The notes: generated by a model not told the origin, from the sequence alone. Counted from the stretch's first letter, positions 8,035-17,192 are shown. The stretch is DNA of 64,000 nucleotides from Lewinellaceae bacterium (GCA_020636135.1 JACJYK010000002.1:515501-579500); one strand, 5' to 3'. Program-made: numbers and translations.

Positions 8035-10452
8035 ATGAAGCATTTAGTGCTTTACCTTTTTACAAGTATTTATTCTGTTTTGTCATTGGGAGGGACCGAT
8101 GCGGTAACCTTGCAGGGAAAAGTCACCGATAAAAAAACGGGTGAGCCACTGCCAGGCGTTGAGATCTATTTTCCGGACCTGAAAAAAGGAACCACGACCG
8201 ACATCGACGGCACCTATGTCATTGATAATTTGCCGGCGACAAAAGCCCTGGTTCAGGTCAGTTATATCGGCTATAAGTTAATCGCGGAGACCATTGACCT
8301 GGCTGCCACAACGACAAAAGACTTCATGCTGGAAGAAGCAGTCATGGAGTTGAATGAAGTGGTGGTGACCGGGCTGTCGAAATCCGCTGAGAAAAGACGT
8401 ACTCCTACTCCGATCACGACCATTTCGCCGGCTGAACTCAAACAGTTGAATGCCTCGAATATCATTGATGCCATTGCTTCCCGTCCCGGTATCGACCAGG
8501 TGACGACCGGACCGGGTATTTCCAAACCGGTGATCCGGGGATTGGGGTACAACCGGGTTGTGGTGGTCAATGACGGGATCCGGCAGGAAGGTCAGCAATG
8601 GGGCGATGAGCACGGTATAGAAATTGACGAATACGGTGTTAACCGGGTAGAGATCCTGAAAGGGCCGGCAAGTCTGGCCTTCGGATCGGATGCCATGGCC
8701 GGTGTGATCAATTTTTTACCAGCACCGACGCTACCGAAGGGAAAGATCTCGGGTAATTTAATAGCTAATTACCAGACCAACGCCGGGCTGATCGGAGGGT
8801 CCGCTAACCTGGCTGGCAACCTGAACGATTACATCTGGGATGTGCGTTACAGTGCGAAGGAAGCGCATGCATATCAGAATGCTTACGATGGTTATGTGTT
8901 CAATTCCGGATTCAAGGAAAACAATCTCAGCGGTATACTCGGGACGATCAAATCCTGGGGTTATTCCAACATTCATTTCAGTCTGTACGATATGACACCG
9001 GGCATCGTGGAAGGGGAGCGGGACAGCGCTACCGGCCTGTTCATCAAACCGGTTGCAATCGGGGGAGAGGAGGGAGACGCTATTGTGACGGACGCAGACT
9101 TTAAGCAGTATGCCCCACAAGTGCCGTATCAGAAGATTCATCACTATAAAGCAGTTTCCAGCAGCAGTTTCGTGATGGGCAATGGTAGCCTGAAAACCAT
9201 CCTGGGGTGGCAACAAAACCGCCGGCAGGAATATGGAGAGATCCTGACACCGGATCAGTACGGATTGTATTTTTTGCTGAACACGATTAATTACGATGTC
9301 CGCTATAATTTGCCCGAGCTGAATAAATGGAATATTTCGGTAGGCGCCAACGGGATGTATCAGAATTCACAGAATAAGGGCACCGAATTTCTAATTCCGG
9401 ATTACCACTTGTTTGATTTCGGGATGTTTGCCCTGGCCAGAAAGACATTTGATAAATTGGACGTAGGCGGTGGATTGCGTTTCGATACCCGCAGTGAGAT
9501 GGCCGATGCGTTATATCTGGACGCTTTTGGAGAACGCACCGATCACCCGGATGGAAATTCTTTTTTGCAATTTTCAGCCATTGATGCGCAATTCCAGGGT
9601 TTTTCCGGTAGCGTGGGCGCTACCTACCAAATGAACGACCAGGTATTTTCCAAGCTTAATTTATCGAAAGGATTCCGGGCGCCCAATATTGCAGAAATAT
9701 CAGCAAACGGAGTTCATGAAGGAACGGTGAACTACATCATTGGTGACCCTGCGCTTAAGGCAGAAAGCAGTTGGCAGTGGGACTATGCGCTGGGCGTTAA
9801 TTCGCACTACATCACCGCGGAGCTGGATTTATTTTACAACCACATCAATAATTACATTTACCTCGAAAAACTGAATAGTACGATCGGTGGCGACAGTCTG
9901 ATCGACGGCTATACCACCTATAAATACACCTCTGGGGATGCACATCTTTACGGAGGCGAGCTGAGCATTGACGTGCATCCGGCACCGGTCGACTGGCTGC
10001 ATTTTGAAAATGGATTTTCATGGGTTCGTGCCGTACAAGCCGACCAGCCGGACTCGACCCGTTATTTACCGTTTACTCCGGCGCCGAAACTGACATCCGA
10101 ATTAAAAGCGAACGTCAAAAAACTAGGAAATAACCTGGTAAACGGATTTTTCATGATCGGCGTGGATAACTATTTTAAGCAGGACCACTTTTACTCTGCT
10201 TATGGCACCGAAACGGCTACACCCGGATATACCTTGCTTAATGTCGGGATGGGCGCTGATTTTGTTTCCAATAACCGGACATTATTTTCCCTGTTTATCA
10301 ATGCCAGTAATATCACGGATGTGGCTTACCAGAATCACCTGAGCCGCCTGAAGTATGAAGCGGTCAATAATGTGACAGGCCGGATGGGCGTGTACAATAT
10401 GGGCCGGAATGTCAGCCTGAAATTGATGGTTCCGATCCAGGTGAAGGGGTGA
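8035..10452 (+). CDS. TonB-dependent outer membrane receptor with carboxypeptidase-like N-terminal domain
   Basis: The protein has 805 residues. After a signal peptide (about 1-22) comes a CarboxypepD_reg-like domain (LQGKVTDKKTGEPLPGVEI ... IGY, about 25-110), then a plug domain (VVTGLSKSAEKRRTPTPI ... GPASLAFGSDAMAGVINF, about 115-235) and a barrel to the C-terminus. The plug segment with QWGDEHGIEID resembles the ZnuD/OprC-like group of metal receptors rather than SusC proteins (it is 250 residues shorter than SusC and has no SusD partner). With the His/Cys-rich protein just upstream, import of a metal ion or metal chelate is the best guess. It is followed by purine-rich repeats and an insertion sequence. 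Confidence 0.88.
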   Translation: MKHLVLYLFTSIYSVLSLGGTDAVTLQGKVTDKKTGEPLPGVEIYFPDLKKGTTTDIDGTYVIDNLPATKALVQVSYIGYKLIAETIDLAATTTKDFMLEEAVMELNEVVVTGLSKSAEKRRTPTPITTISPAELKQLNASNIIDAIASRPGIDQVTTGPGISKPVIRGLGYNRVVVVNDGIRQEGQQWGDEHGIEIDEYGVNRVEILKGPASLAFGSDAMAGVINFLPAPTLPKGKISGNLIANYQTNAGLIGGSANLAGNLNDYIWDVRYSAKEAHAYQNAYDGYVFNSGFKENNLSGILGTIKSWGYSNIHFSLYDMTPGIVEGERDSATGLFIKPVAIGGEEGDAIVTDADFKQYAPQVPYQKIHHYKAVSSSSFVMGNGSLKTILGWQQNRRQEYGEILTPDQYGLYFLLNTINYDVRYNLPELNKWNISVGANGMYQNSQNKGTEFLIPDYHLFDFGMFALARKTFDKLDVGGGLRFDTRSEMADALYLDAFGERTDHPDGNSFLQFSAIDAQFQGFSGSVGATYQMNDQVFSKLNLSKGFRAPNIAEISANGVHEGTVNYIIGDPALKAESSWQWDYALGVNSHYITAELDLFYNHINNYIYLEKLNSTIGGDSLIDGYTTYKYTSGDAHLYGGELSIDVHPAPVDWLHFENGFSWVRAVQADQPDSTRYLPFTPAPKLTSELKANVKKLGNNLVNGFFMIGVDNYFKQDHFYSAYGTETATPGYTLLNVGMGADFVSNNRTLFSLFINASNITDVAYQNHLSRLKYEAVNNVTGRMGVYNMGRNVSLKLMVPIQVKG

Positions 10453-10492
10453 AAGGTAAAAGGTAAAAGGTAAAAGGTGAAAGGTAATAGGT
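10453..10492 (+). repeat. GGTAAAA short tandem repeat before the insertion sequence
   Basis: About five 7-bp units (AGGTAAA and variants with G or T) directly follow the receptor stop codon and end about 7 bp before the left inverted repeat of the IS element. A similar GGTATGAG-type repeat follows the right end. Confidence 0.7.
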
Positions 10493-10552
10493 ACCCTCTG
10501 ACCCCCTAAATAGATGGAGAAAATGCGCTTAATTTTATAACCATAAAAAAGA

Positions 10553-10882
10553 GTGCAAATGACTCGTCACAGAAGGAGCTTCACGGTAGCTCAGAAATTA
10601 GAAATCATACAATTTAGCAAGCGACATGGGGTAACACGAGCACGCCGGGAATATGAATTGTCGGATAGTGTGTTACGTCGGTGGATTGACCGTTATGAAA
10701 AGGATGGCTCCATCGGACTGGAGAATCGATCACCAGTGGTAAAGACCGATTTAGAAGTTGAGAATGAGCAGTTGAAACGAGAGTTAAAAGCGTATAAAGA
10801 GATGCTGGCGGAAAAAGAGCTGGCCTTGCGGATCAAAGAAGAGCTGCTAAAAAAAAGCCAAATACGCTTGAAGAACGATTGA
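10553..10882 (+). CDS. IS3-family transposase OrfA (HTH protein)
   Basis: 109 residues. The N-terminal half is a helix-turn-helix of the HTH_Tnp_1/IS3 type (RSFTVAQKLEIIQFSKRHGV ... ELSDSVLRRWIDRYEKDG), the C-terminal half a leucine-zipper-like coiled coil (LEVENEQLKRELKAYKEML). It would bind the terminal inverted repeats. Near its 3' end is an A8 run (10849-10856) followed by G; OrfB lies in the -1 frame, and that frame is open from the A-run into OrfB, so an OrfAB fusion by -1 ribosomal frameshifting is likely, as is usual for this family. Confidence 0.9.
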   Translation: MQMTRHRRSFTVAQKLEIIQFSKRHGVTRARREYELSDSVLRRWIDRYEKDGSIGLENRSPVVKTDLEVENEQLKRELKAYKEMLAEKELALRIKEELLKKSQIRLKND

Positions 10883-11865
10883 TGGTCGCAGAAATGTTCA
10901 TAGCAGAGGGGCATCCGGTGCGTCTAGTATTGAAGTACACCGGTGTTGCATCGAGTACTTACTACGGCAGGAAAGCACGTAGAAATACGAACGGTAAACG
11001 TGGATGTCGGGCATCGGAACACACGATGACCTATTCGGGACAATGGGTCTGGAATGAACAGGTCGTAGAAGACATCAAATGGATCCTGGATCAAGAGTTT
11101 GTGGATTATGGATACCGAAAAGTCACGCGATGGCTGCAACAGTCCAGGCATTACATGATCAACGAAAAGAAGGTATACCGTTTGATGAAGGAGCATCAAT
11201 TGGTCAACAAGAAGAAAAGGCAAGCAAGGCCCAGGGACAGGGAATGGGTCAAGGATCTGTTACCACCATGCCGTATCAGTCTGGAGTATCTGGAAATAGA
11301 TATCAAATATGGCTATGTCCACGGGCAGCGTCGCAATGGATTAACGGTTACCGTGATCGATGTAGAATCCCGTTGGGTGCTGGGTCATTATATGGCCTGG
11401 TCGATTCAGAAGAGAGATATTATTAAACTGTTTGAACAGATCTTTTCGCTGTATTCACTTCCGAAGAAAATCTATGTTCGCAACGATAATGGATCCCAAT
11501 TTATAGCCGCAGAAGTGCGTCAGTATTTTGCCAACCAGCAGGTCAGTCAAGAATTTATCAAACCAGCTACGCCAGAACAGAATGCTCATATTGAATCGTA
11601 CCACAGCATCGTAGAAAAACTGATCTGGCAGTCTTATGATTTTGAAGACCTCGGACAGGCTTCACAAACGTATGATCGATTTATCCAGTTTTACAATTAT
11701 GAGCGTATCCATTCTGGTATTGGATACACTTCACCGTACCGGTATTTGACGAAAAAGAAGATTGACTTACCGGAAAAAAACTTATTGTTGCGTACCGCTT
11801 TGTGTTGCCGAAACTTGTCCTGTGATGTAGTAGGACACCGAACGCTAAGAAGCACATTTGATTGA
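10882..11865 (+). CDS. IS3-family transposase OrfB (DDE integrase core)
   Basis: An rve-type DD(35)E catalytic domain. Numbered from the upstream TTG at 10879 used by the longest open frame, the acidic triad is Asp141 (LEIDIKY), Asp203 (RNDNGSQF) and Glu239 (NAHIESYH), with exactly 35 residues between the last two. The ATG at 10882 overlaps the OrfA stop (TGATG); it may instead be made as the OrfAB fusion. An HTH_21-like segment (DYGYRKVTRWLQ ... VYRLMKEHQL) precedes the core. The protein is full length for the family, with no internal stops. Confidence 0.92.
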   Translation: MVAEMFIAEGHPVRLVLKYTGVASSTYYGRKARRNTNGKRGCRASEHTMTYSGQWVWNEQVVEDIKWILDQEFVDYGYRKVTRWLQQSRHYMINEKKVYRLMKEHQLVNKKKRQARPRDREWVKDLLPPCRISLEYLEIDIKYGYVHGQRRNGLTVTVIDVESRWVLGHYMAWSIQKRDIIKLFEQIFSLYSLPKKIYVRNDNGSQFIAAEVRQYFANQQVSQEFIKPATPEQNAHIESYHSIVEKLIWQSYDFEDLGQASQTYDRFIQFYNYERIHSGIGYTSPYRYLTKKKIDLPEKNLLLRTALCCRNLSCDVVGHRTLRSTFD

Positions 11866-12012
11866 CAATGCCCACTTAAGGTTCCGTTCGGTGGGTTTGG
11901 CAATCAAAGGTGCTGATCAAGAATCATTGCTGCCAACTAGTAAATGTCCAAACGTGGACCAACATAAAATTTTAATAAGTGTATCGTCTCCCATTTATAG
12001 GGGGTTAACCCA

Positions 12013-12066
12013 GGTATGGGGTATTAGGTAATGGGGTATGAGGTATGGGGTGTGAGGTATGAGATA
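12013..12066 (+). repeat. GGTATGAG-type purine-rich short repeats after the insertion sequence
   Basis: Imperfect 7-8 bp units (GGTATGGG, GGTATTAG, GGTAATGG, GGTATGAG, GGTGTGAG) lie directly after the right end of the IS element. They resemble the repeats at its left flank, so the insertion probably happened inside one longer low-complexity tract. Confidence 0.6.
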
Positions 12067-12128
12067 TTTTATAAAGTGTAGTGGTTTGGTATTTAATATA
12101 TTACGTCTAACCTCTTTTATCTGGCACA

Positions 12129-13505
12129 TTAAATTCTTTCAAAGTAGCGCTGGCGTTCCCAGTCGGTGACGGCGCGCCGGAAGGCTTCCAGTTCGGTTTG
12201 GTAAAAATGGGCATAATGGCTTACTACTTCATTGCCGAAGGCTTCGCGGGCAAAGGAACTTGTTTTGAATTGCTCCAGTGCGGTTTCTAAATTGCCGGGG
12301 ACGGCAGGAAGGTCTTTTGCGGCATAGACATCTCCGGTAAAGCAATCCGGTGGAGCTATTTTGTCACGGATACCGCGCAGTCCGCTGGCCAGAGAGGCAG
12401 CAAATGCCAGGTAAGGGTTGCAGTCGGCGCCAGGTATCCGGCATTCGATGCGCAAGCCCGGACCTTGTCCCACCACCCGGAATCCGGCGGTGCGGTTATC
12501 GTGGCTCCAGGCCAGACGCGTAGGGGCCCAGGAAGCATCGACATACCGCTTGTACGAATTGATAGTAGGGGCGTAAAAGACCATCACTTCCGGCGCATAG
12601 TGGATCCAGCCTCCCAGGAACCAGCCAAATAATTCCGAAGCTTCTACCGGTCCGTATTTTTTCTTCCCGACGAAAGCATTGTGGCCATTCTGCCACAGAC
12701 TGATGTGAATGTGACAGCTGGAACCGGCCCGGTCCTGGTGGTATTTCGCCATGAAGGTCACCGAGAGACCCATCTGGTCGGCCAGTTCCTTCAGACATTG
12801 TTTGTAAACGATGTGACGGTCAGCCATCTCCAGAATTTCGGCATAGCGGACATTGAGTTCGTGCTGTCCCAGCCCCCATTCACCCTTGGAGTTTTCCACC
12901 GGAACACCTGAGTTTTTCAAATGGCGACGGGCAGCCCCGGTGAATGCCTCGGTCCGGGAGCCCTGCATGATGTGGTAATCTTCCAGGTAATATCCGGCAG
13001 GTTTAAGATCCTGGAAATGGGTTTCAGCGGCACTCCGGTAATCGTCTTCAAAGAGGTAGTATTCCAGTTCGGAGGCAGCCATCACCGTAAATCCGGCGCT
13101 GGCGGCATGCTCGATCTGCCGGGTAAGTATGGAGCGAGGCGCTTCCTCAACCTGGTGATGTGACTTATCTGAAACGACCTGGCACAACACCAGGGCAGTG
13201 CGCTCCAGCCAGTCCGCTTGACGCATCGTCTTCAGGTCAGGAACCAGATGGAAGTCACCGTAACCCAGGGCCCAGTTGGCAAAGGCATAACCAGGGACGG
13301 GCTCCATCTCCATATCGGTGGTCAATAGATAATCGCACGCATGGGTGCCGTCGGTGAGGGCATGATCCACGAAGAATTCTGCGTCGAAACGCTTACCCAT
13401 CAGGCGTCCGTAATGATCGGTGAATGCCACGATCACCGTCTCCACATCTCCCAGGGATACCATTTCTTTCAGTGCTTCAACGGTCAGCATTCCTTTAATT
13501 TTCAT
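12129..13505 (-). CDS. Glutamine-synthetase-like gamma-glutamyl-amine ligase
   Basis: The start at 13505 (MKIKGMLTVEALKEM) is preferred over the longer frame from 13565 because the latter runs back into the permease gene; even so it overlaps the permease 3' end by 11 bp, implying coupling. The 458-residue product has a beta-grasp N-terminus (IVAFTDHYGRLMGKRF) and the catalytic domain with the Mg/ATP signature in altered form (KYHQDRAGSSCHIHISLW), plus FRVVGQGPGLRIECRIPGAD. The sequence departs from housekeeping GlnA in the way PuuA/GlnA3/GlnA4-type gamma-glutamylpolyamine or gamma-glutamylethanolamide synthetases do. With an ethanolamine-type permease immediately upstream, ATP-dependent ligation of glutamate to ethanolamine is the best hypothesis; a polyamine substrate remains possible. 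Confidence 0.85.
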   Translation of the reverse strand: MKIKGMLTVEALKEMVSLGDVETVIVAFTDHYGRLMGKRFDAEFFVDHALTDGTHACDYLLTTDMEMEPVPGYAFANWALGYGDFHLVPDLKTMRQADWLERTALVLCQVVSDKSHHQVEEAPRSILTRQIEHAASAGFTVMAASELEYYLFEDDYRSAAETHFQDLKPAGYYLEDYHIMQGSRTEAFTGAARRHLKNSGVPVENSKGEWGLGQHELNVRYAEILEMADRHIVYKQCLKELADQMGLSVTFMAKYHQDRAGSSCHIHISLWQNGHNAFVGKKKYGPVEASELFGWFLGGWIHYAPEVMVFYAPTINSYKRYVDASWAPTRLAWSHDNRTAGFRVVGQGPGLRIECRIPGADCNPYLAFAASLASGLRGIRDKIAPPDCFTGDVYAAKDLPAVPGNLETALEQFKTSSFAREAFGNEVVSHYAHFYQTELEAFRRAVTDWERQRYFERI

Positions 13506-14832
13506 GATTCGCTTCTTTGTACCTGAAGGTAAACCAAATGTAGGCGACCAGCAAGATCCCTGCATAAATGAGCGCCAGCCAATGGTTGTAAATGGTTACC
13601 GATATCAGAGCAACCAGGCTGATCACCAGAGCTATAACCGGTGAAGCCGGATAAAAAGGTACCCGGAATGGGCGGACCAGGTCCGGTTGCTTCTGCCGTA
13701 ACCGGATCATGGAGATCATCGAGAGGACATAAAGTGTCAGGGCGCCAAAGCAGGCAATGGTGATGATTTCGGCAGTCTTTCCGGTGAGGAGAGCGATGAT
13801 TCCGATGGCGGTATTGATCAGTAAGGCATTGGCCGGAGTCTTGAACCGGGGATGGATCTTTCCAAAAACAGCCGGGGCAAAGCCCATCCGGCCAAATTCA
13901 TAGGTAGCCCTGCCGGCGGCCAGGATGATGCCATGGAAGGAAGCCACCAGGCCGGAGATGCCTATGAAACTGATGATCCGATAGACCCAGTGTCCGTGTC
14001 CCATCAGATGACTGAGGGCAAGTGGAAGCGGAGAGTCCGAAACCTGGCCGGTAGAAGTATCGTAAACAACCGTTTCCCATCCGTTCACGCCGATTGAAAG
14101 GGCAAAGGTGACAATGCACAGGACCACTAGGGTCAGCAATGCCGATCCAAATCCTACCAGGATGTTTCGTTGTGGGTTGATTGTTTCTTCCGCGACATTG
14201 GCAACTCCTTCGATCGCCAGGAAAAACCAGATGGCAAAAGGTATGGCGGCAAAGACGCCGGTCCAGCCGTGTGGCAGGGCGTTGATTTTAAGATGATCCC
14301 ATGAAAAGGAAGGTCCGGTGGCAAAGAAGAACAGGATAAGTCCCAACACGGCCAGGATGGTGATAAAGAGCTCAAAGGTTGCGGCGGCCTGGATGCCGTA
14401 GACATTTAGGGCGGTGAACACCAGGTATGCAATGATCGCTATGGTTAGTATTGACACCGAAGGCAGAAACAGATGCAGGTAAGCACCAATGGCGAAAGCG
14501 ATGGCGGGAGGTGCAAAGATGAACTCGATGTTTTGTGCCATGCCGGCAAAAAAAGCGCCTTGTTTGCCCAGGGCCTGGTAGGCATAGTCGAAGGCTCCTC
14601 CGGCTTTGGGGATGGCACAGGCCATCTCCGTATAGCTGAAGGTGAAAGTCAGATACATGATGATCACGAAAGCGGTGGCGATGGCCAGCCCTAAGGTGCC
14701 GCCCTGTTCCAGTCCCAGGTTCCAGCCGAAATACATGCCTGAGATAACATAGCCGACGCCCAGCCCCCACAGCATGACGGGGCCCAGTTTACGTTCGAGA
14801 TGAGGCGTGGTGGTTGGTGATTGCGATTCCAT
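13495..14832 (-). CDS. APC-family permease, ethanolamine permease-like
   Basis: 445 residues with about 12 membrane segments. The N-terminal region (GPVMLWGLGVGYVISGMYFG, then TFTFSYTEMACAIPKAGGAF, and GMAQNIEFIFAPPAIAFAIGA) is very close to what I remember of the ethanolamine permease subfamily (TIGR00908-like), more so than to PuuP or amino-acid antiporters. It probably imports ethanolamine or a similar amino alcohol by cation symport. The gene lies 62 bp after an outer-membrane protein gene and overlaps the glutamine-synthetase-like gene by 11 bp. Confidence 0.87.
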   Translation of the reverse strand: MESQSPTTTPHLERKLGPVMLWGLGVGYVISGMYFGWNLGLEQGGTLGLAIATAFVIIMYLTFTFSYTEMACAIPKAGGAFDYAYQALGKQGAFFAGMAQNIEFIFAPPAIAFAIGAYLHLFLPSVSILTIAIIAYLVFTALNVYGIQAAATFELFITILAVLGLILFFFATGPSFSWDHLKINALPHGWTGVFAAIPFAIWFFLAIEGVANVAEETINPQRNILVGFGSALLTLVVLCIVTFALSIGVNGWETVVYDTSTGQVSDSPLPLALSHLMGHGHWVYRIISFIGISGLVASFHGIILAAGRATYEFGRMGFAPAVFGKIHPRFKTPANALLINTAIGIIALLTGKTAEIITIACFGALTLYVLSMISMIRLRQKQPDLVRPFRVPFYPASPVIALVISLVALISVTIYNHWLALIYAGILLVAYIWFTFRYKEANHEN

Positions 14833-14894
14833 ACCAGTAAACTAAGGAATCTGCTGGAAAATCCGGGTAATCCCCGTGTTACCAATCCATCAAA

Positions 14895-15524
14895 TTAATA
14901 CAGAACCCAAAATAGCCCCAGGCTGATGTTCAATTCTTTGTTGCGGAAGGGGTAAGGATAGGTGGGATCTCCCTGCAGTTTACCGAACAGAATCATGGTT
15001 TCCAGGGATACATGGTGGCTGAATTCAATCCCGGCACCCAGGTTATAAAGTGGCCCTTTGCCGGCCAATTGTCCGCGACGTACGCTGGCATTGTAATAAC
15101 CTGCGCCGGCATGTAGGGCAAATTCAGCATGTTTATCCGGGTAAATGGCCAGGGCTCCACCCGTATACATGGAGTGGTAATAGGACAGCGTCGAGTTTCC
15201 GGGTGAATATTTGGCCGTGCCATAGATCACCAGCTGGTCATTCAATCCCCATCCACCCCGGGCATCAAAAGTGAATGCCCGGAAACCGGTATAGGTATTC
15301 CGCACACCCTGCTCGACCGTGACGTAGCTGGCGGCGTGGAGCGAATAACCGGCAAAATATCCCAGTGCACCATAAAATCCCTGATGATGGTCATTCTGCG
15401 CCAGAGGTGATGTTTTGGTGTCGAAAATATTGTCAGGTCCATTGCGGTCCTGAGCTTCCAGGCTGGAAGTAGTCAGGGTAAAAAAAATAAGCCCAATCAG
15501 GATGTCAAGGGTTGTTCTCTTCAT
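14895..15524 (-). CDS. Small outer-membrane beta-barrel protein
   Basis: 209 residues with a signal peptide ending at LEAQD. The body alternates aromatic/hydrophobic and polar residues with glycine turns (FYGALGYFAGYSLHA, LALYP-like strands, ALHAGAGYYNASVRRG, YNLGAGIEFSHHVSLE) and ends in the aromatic LFWVLY, as expected for an 8- to 10-strand OmpA/OmpW-like barrel. No specific family is recognised. It is 62 bp upstream of the permease on the same strand and might belong to the same transcript, perhaps as a diffusion pore or structural protein. Confidence 0.75.
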   Translation of the reverse strand: MKRTTLDILIGLIFFTLTTSSLEAQDRNGPDNIFDTKTSPLAQNDHHQGFYGALGYFAGYSLHAASYVTVEQGVRNTYTGFRAFTFDARGGWGLNDQLVIYGTAKYSPGNSTLSYYHSMYTGGALAIYPDKHAEFALHAGAGYYNASVRRGQLAGKGPLYNLGAGIEFSHHVSLETMILFGKLQGDPTYPYPFRNKELNISLGLFWVLY

Positions 15525-15674
15525 GACAGCGATTCTGTGAAAATGCGTTCGGGGCTATTTGTCCGGCAAAATTAAAGCCTTTTGTCTAATAAATCTTCGG
15601 TGAGGTGACAATATGTCGGTTTACCTCTAGTTAACGTCTAAAGCCGGATAAATGTGTCATTACTTCATCAAGTC

Positions 15675-17012
15675 TTAAAAACCGGTGTGTCTTGCGATCA
15701 GGATGGCAATCGCTGCCAATACCATGATGATGAGAATTTTACGGTAGATAAACGCAAACCATTTATTATAGGAAATGCCCGCTATGGCGATGATGGCCAT
15801 TAAGGTTCCATTGGTGGGTAGGATCAGATCCATCATGACGGCACCGTATTGGTATGCAAGAATGCAGACTTGCCGGGAGATGTGCAGCAGATCCGATAAA
15901 GGGATCAGAATAGGCATGGTCAGGATCGCCTGTCCTGAATAACTGGGAACCGGAAAGTGCAGGGCCGACTGCGCCAGCATCATTCCGATAGCCGACATAT
16001 CGGAAGGCAGATACTTCAACGGAGTGAATAAACCGTACACGATGGTGTCGATGACCGTTCCATCCTTGAGCACTAAAGATATGCTGTTGGCGACCCCTAC
16101 GACCATGCAGGCAAAGGTCATGTCTTTAAACCCCTGGATATACGCTTCACTGGTACCATTGATGCCCAGTCCTCCGATCAATCCGGCAAGAATGCCAACA
16201 AAGAAAAATTCGGCTGACATTTCCTCAAAACCCCAGTCAAGTTTGAGGAAGCCAAATACGAGCAACGCAAAGGCAATGGGTATGAGCACCAGGATCAACA
16301 GGTGGCGGTTCGATAATTTAGAAGATTGTAATACTTCCGAATCCGCTTCCGTTGCAACGGTTTTATTGCGAATGGCATACCGGATGCCGATCCACGTCCA
16401 CAGGCCAAAAGCCACAATCAGGATCAGGAACCGGTAGCCGAACCCGGACAGGAAGGGCAGGTCCGCAACTTCCTGGGCGATGACTACCGAAAACGGATTC
16501 ATCGGGCTGAAGGCAGCCCCGACCACGGCGGAACCGAAACTGACGGATAACATGGCCAGCGCATTGTAATTCAATTTCCGGCCCAACAGCAGGATGACGG
16601 GAATCATACCAATCAGCTCTTCCTGCATGCCCTCCACAACGCCACCAAACGTAAACACACCACTCAATGCCACCAGGGCCGCCCACTCTTTTCCGGCCAC
16701 TTTTCCAGCCAGGAAGTCAATACCGGCGGCAAGGGCACCTGTCTTATCAATGACCACAAAAGCACCGCCGATGAGAAAGATGAGTACGATCAGATCGGCC
16801 CTTCCTTCGATCCCACGGGGTATGGTCAGCAAAATGTCAAATGGAGATAAGCGGTCTGCCTCGACCTGATGATAGGACCCTTCCACCACCATTTCGCGTC
16901 CTGATTCTTCATCCTTAACCCGGTCAAATTCACCCTGGGGTATCACGTAGGTCAGGATACCCGCGAACAAGACAAAACCAACGATGATAGCCAGCGCATT
17001 GGGGAATTTCAT
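15675..17012 (-). CDS. YfcC/DcuC-type membrane carrier
   Basis: 445 residues with about 11-12 hydrophobic segments. The opening (MKFPNALAIIVGFVLFAGILTYVIPQGEF), the DLIVLIFLIGGAFVVIDKTGA stretch and the GQAILTMPILIPLSDLL segment match the YfcC family of the C4-dicarboxylate/amino-acid carrier superfamily. The substrate is unknown; dicarboxylates, short peptides or arginine/ornithine are reported for relatives. It is separated from the small glycine-rich gene upstream by a terminator, and from the barrel protein downstream by 150 bp, so it is probably transcribed on its own. Confidence 0.85.
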   Translation of the reverse strand: MKFPNALAIIVGFVLFAGILTYVIPQGEFDRVKDEESGREMVVEGSYHQVEADRLSPFDILLTIPRGIEGRADLIVLIFLIGGAFVVIDKTGALAAGIDFLAGKVAGKEWAALVALSGVFTFGGVVEGMQEELIGMIPVILLLGRKLNYNALAMLSVSFGSAVVGAAFSPMNPFSVVIAQEVADLPFLSGFGYRFLILIVAFGLWTWIGIRYAIRNKTVATEADSEVLQSSKLSNRHLLILVLIPIAFALLVFGFLKLDWGFEEMSAEFFFVGILAGLIGGLGINGTSEAYIQGFKDMTFACMVVGVANSISLVLKDGTVIDTIVYGLFTPLKYLPSDMSAIGMMLAQSALHFPVPSYSGQAILTMPILIPLSDLLHISRQVCILAYQYGAVMMDLILPTNGTLMAIIAIAGISYNKWFAFIYRKILIIMVLAAIAILIARHTGF

Positions 17013-17192
17013 GGTTTGGAAAGTTATGGCGTTTTATTTGATCCATTTAATGTACGGTAATTCAGGGACGGTGGCAGCAATTAAGATGGAATTTAGTCTG
17101 GGGCCTGTAGTTGGAGACTTCATGGATCGGCTTGAAATCCGTGTGTTGTCCAGGAAGGACGGTTTAATTCAAAGGGTATGGTATAAAATGAA

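Larger units (their letters stand above)
10499..12007 (+). mobile_element. IS3-family insertion sequence with imperfect terminal inverted repeats
   Basis: About 1.5 kb with two overlapping transposase frames. The left end reads TGACCCCCTAAATAGATGG and the right end, read inward on the minus strand, TAACCCCCTATAAATGGGA. The shared core is CCCCCTA followed by a matched A/T-plus-GGGAGA-like block, so the terminal inverted repeats are imperfect but clear. The outermost bases could be a few nucleotides further out, and I could not identify a convincing 3-4 bp target duplication. The element sits in a stretch of purine-rich short repeats between the TonB receptor and the glutamine-synthetase-like gene. 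Both frames are open, so it may be active. Confidence 0.85.

Noticed and set aside
4529..14832. Classical Puu putrescine pathway
   Set aside because: PuuB-type FAD oxidase is absent and the permease looks like the ethanolamine type; kept only as an alternative.
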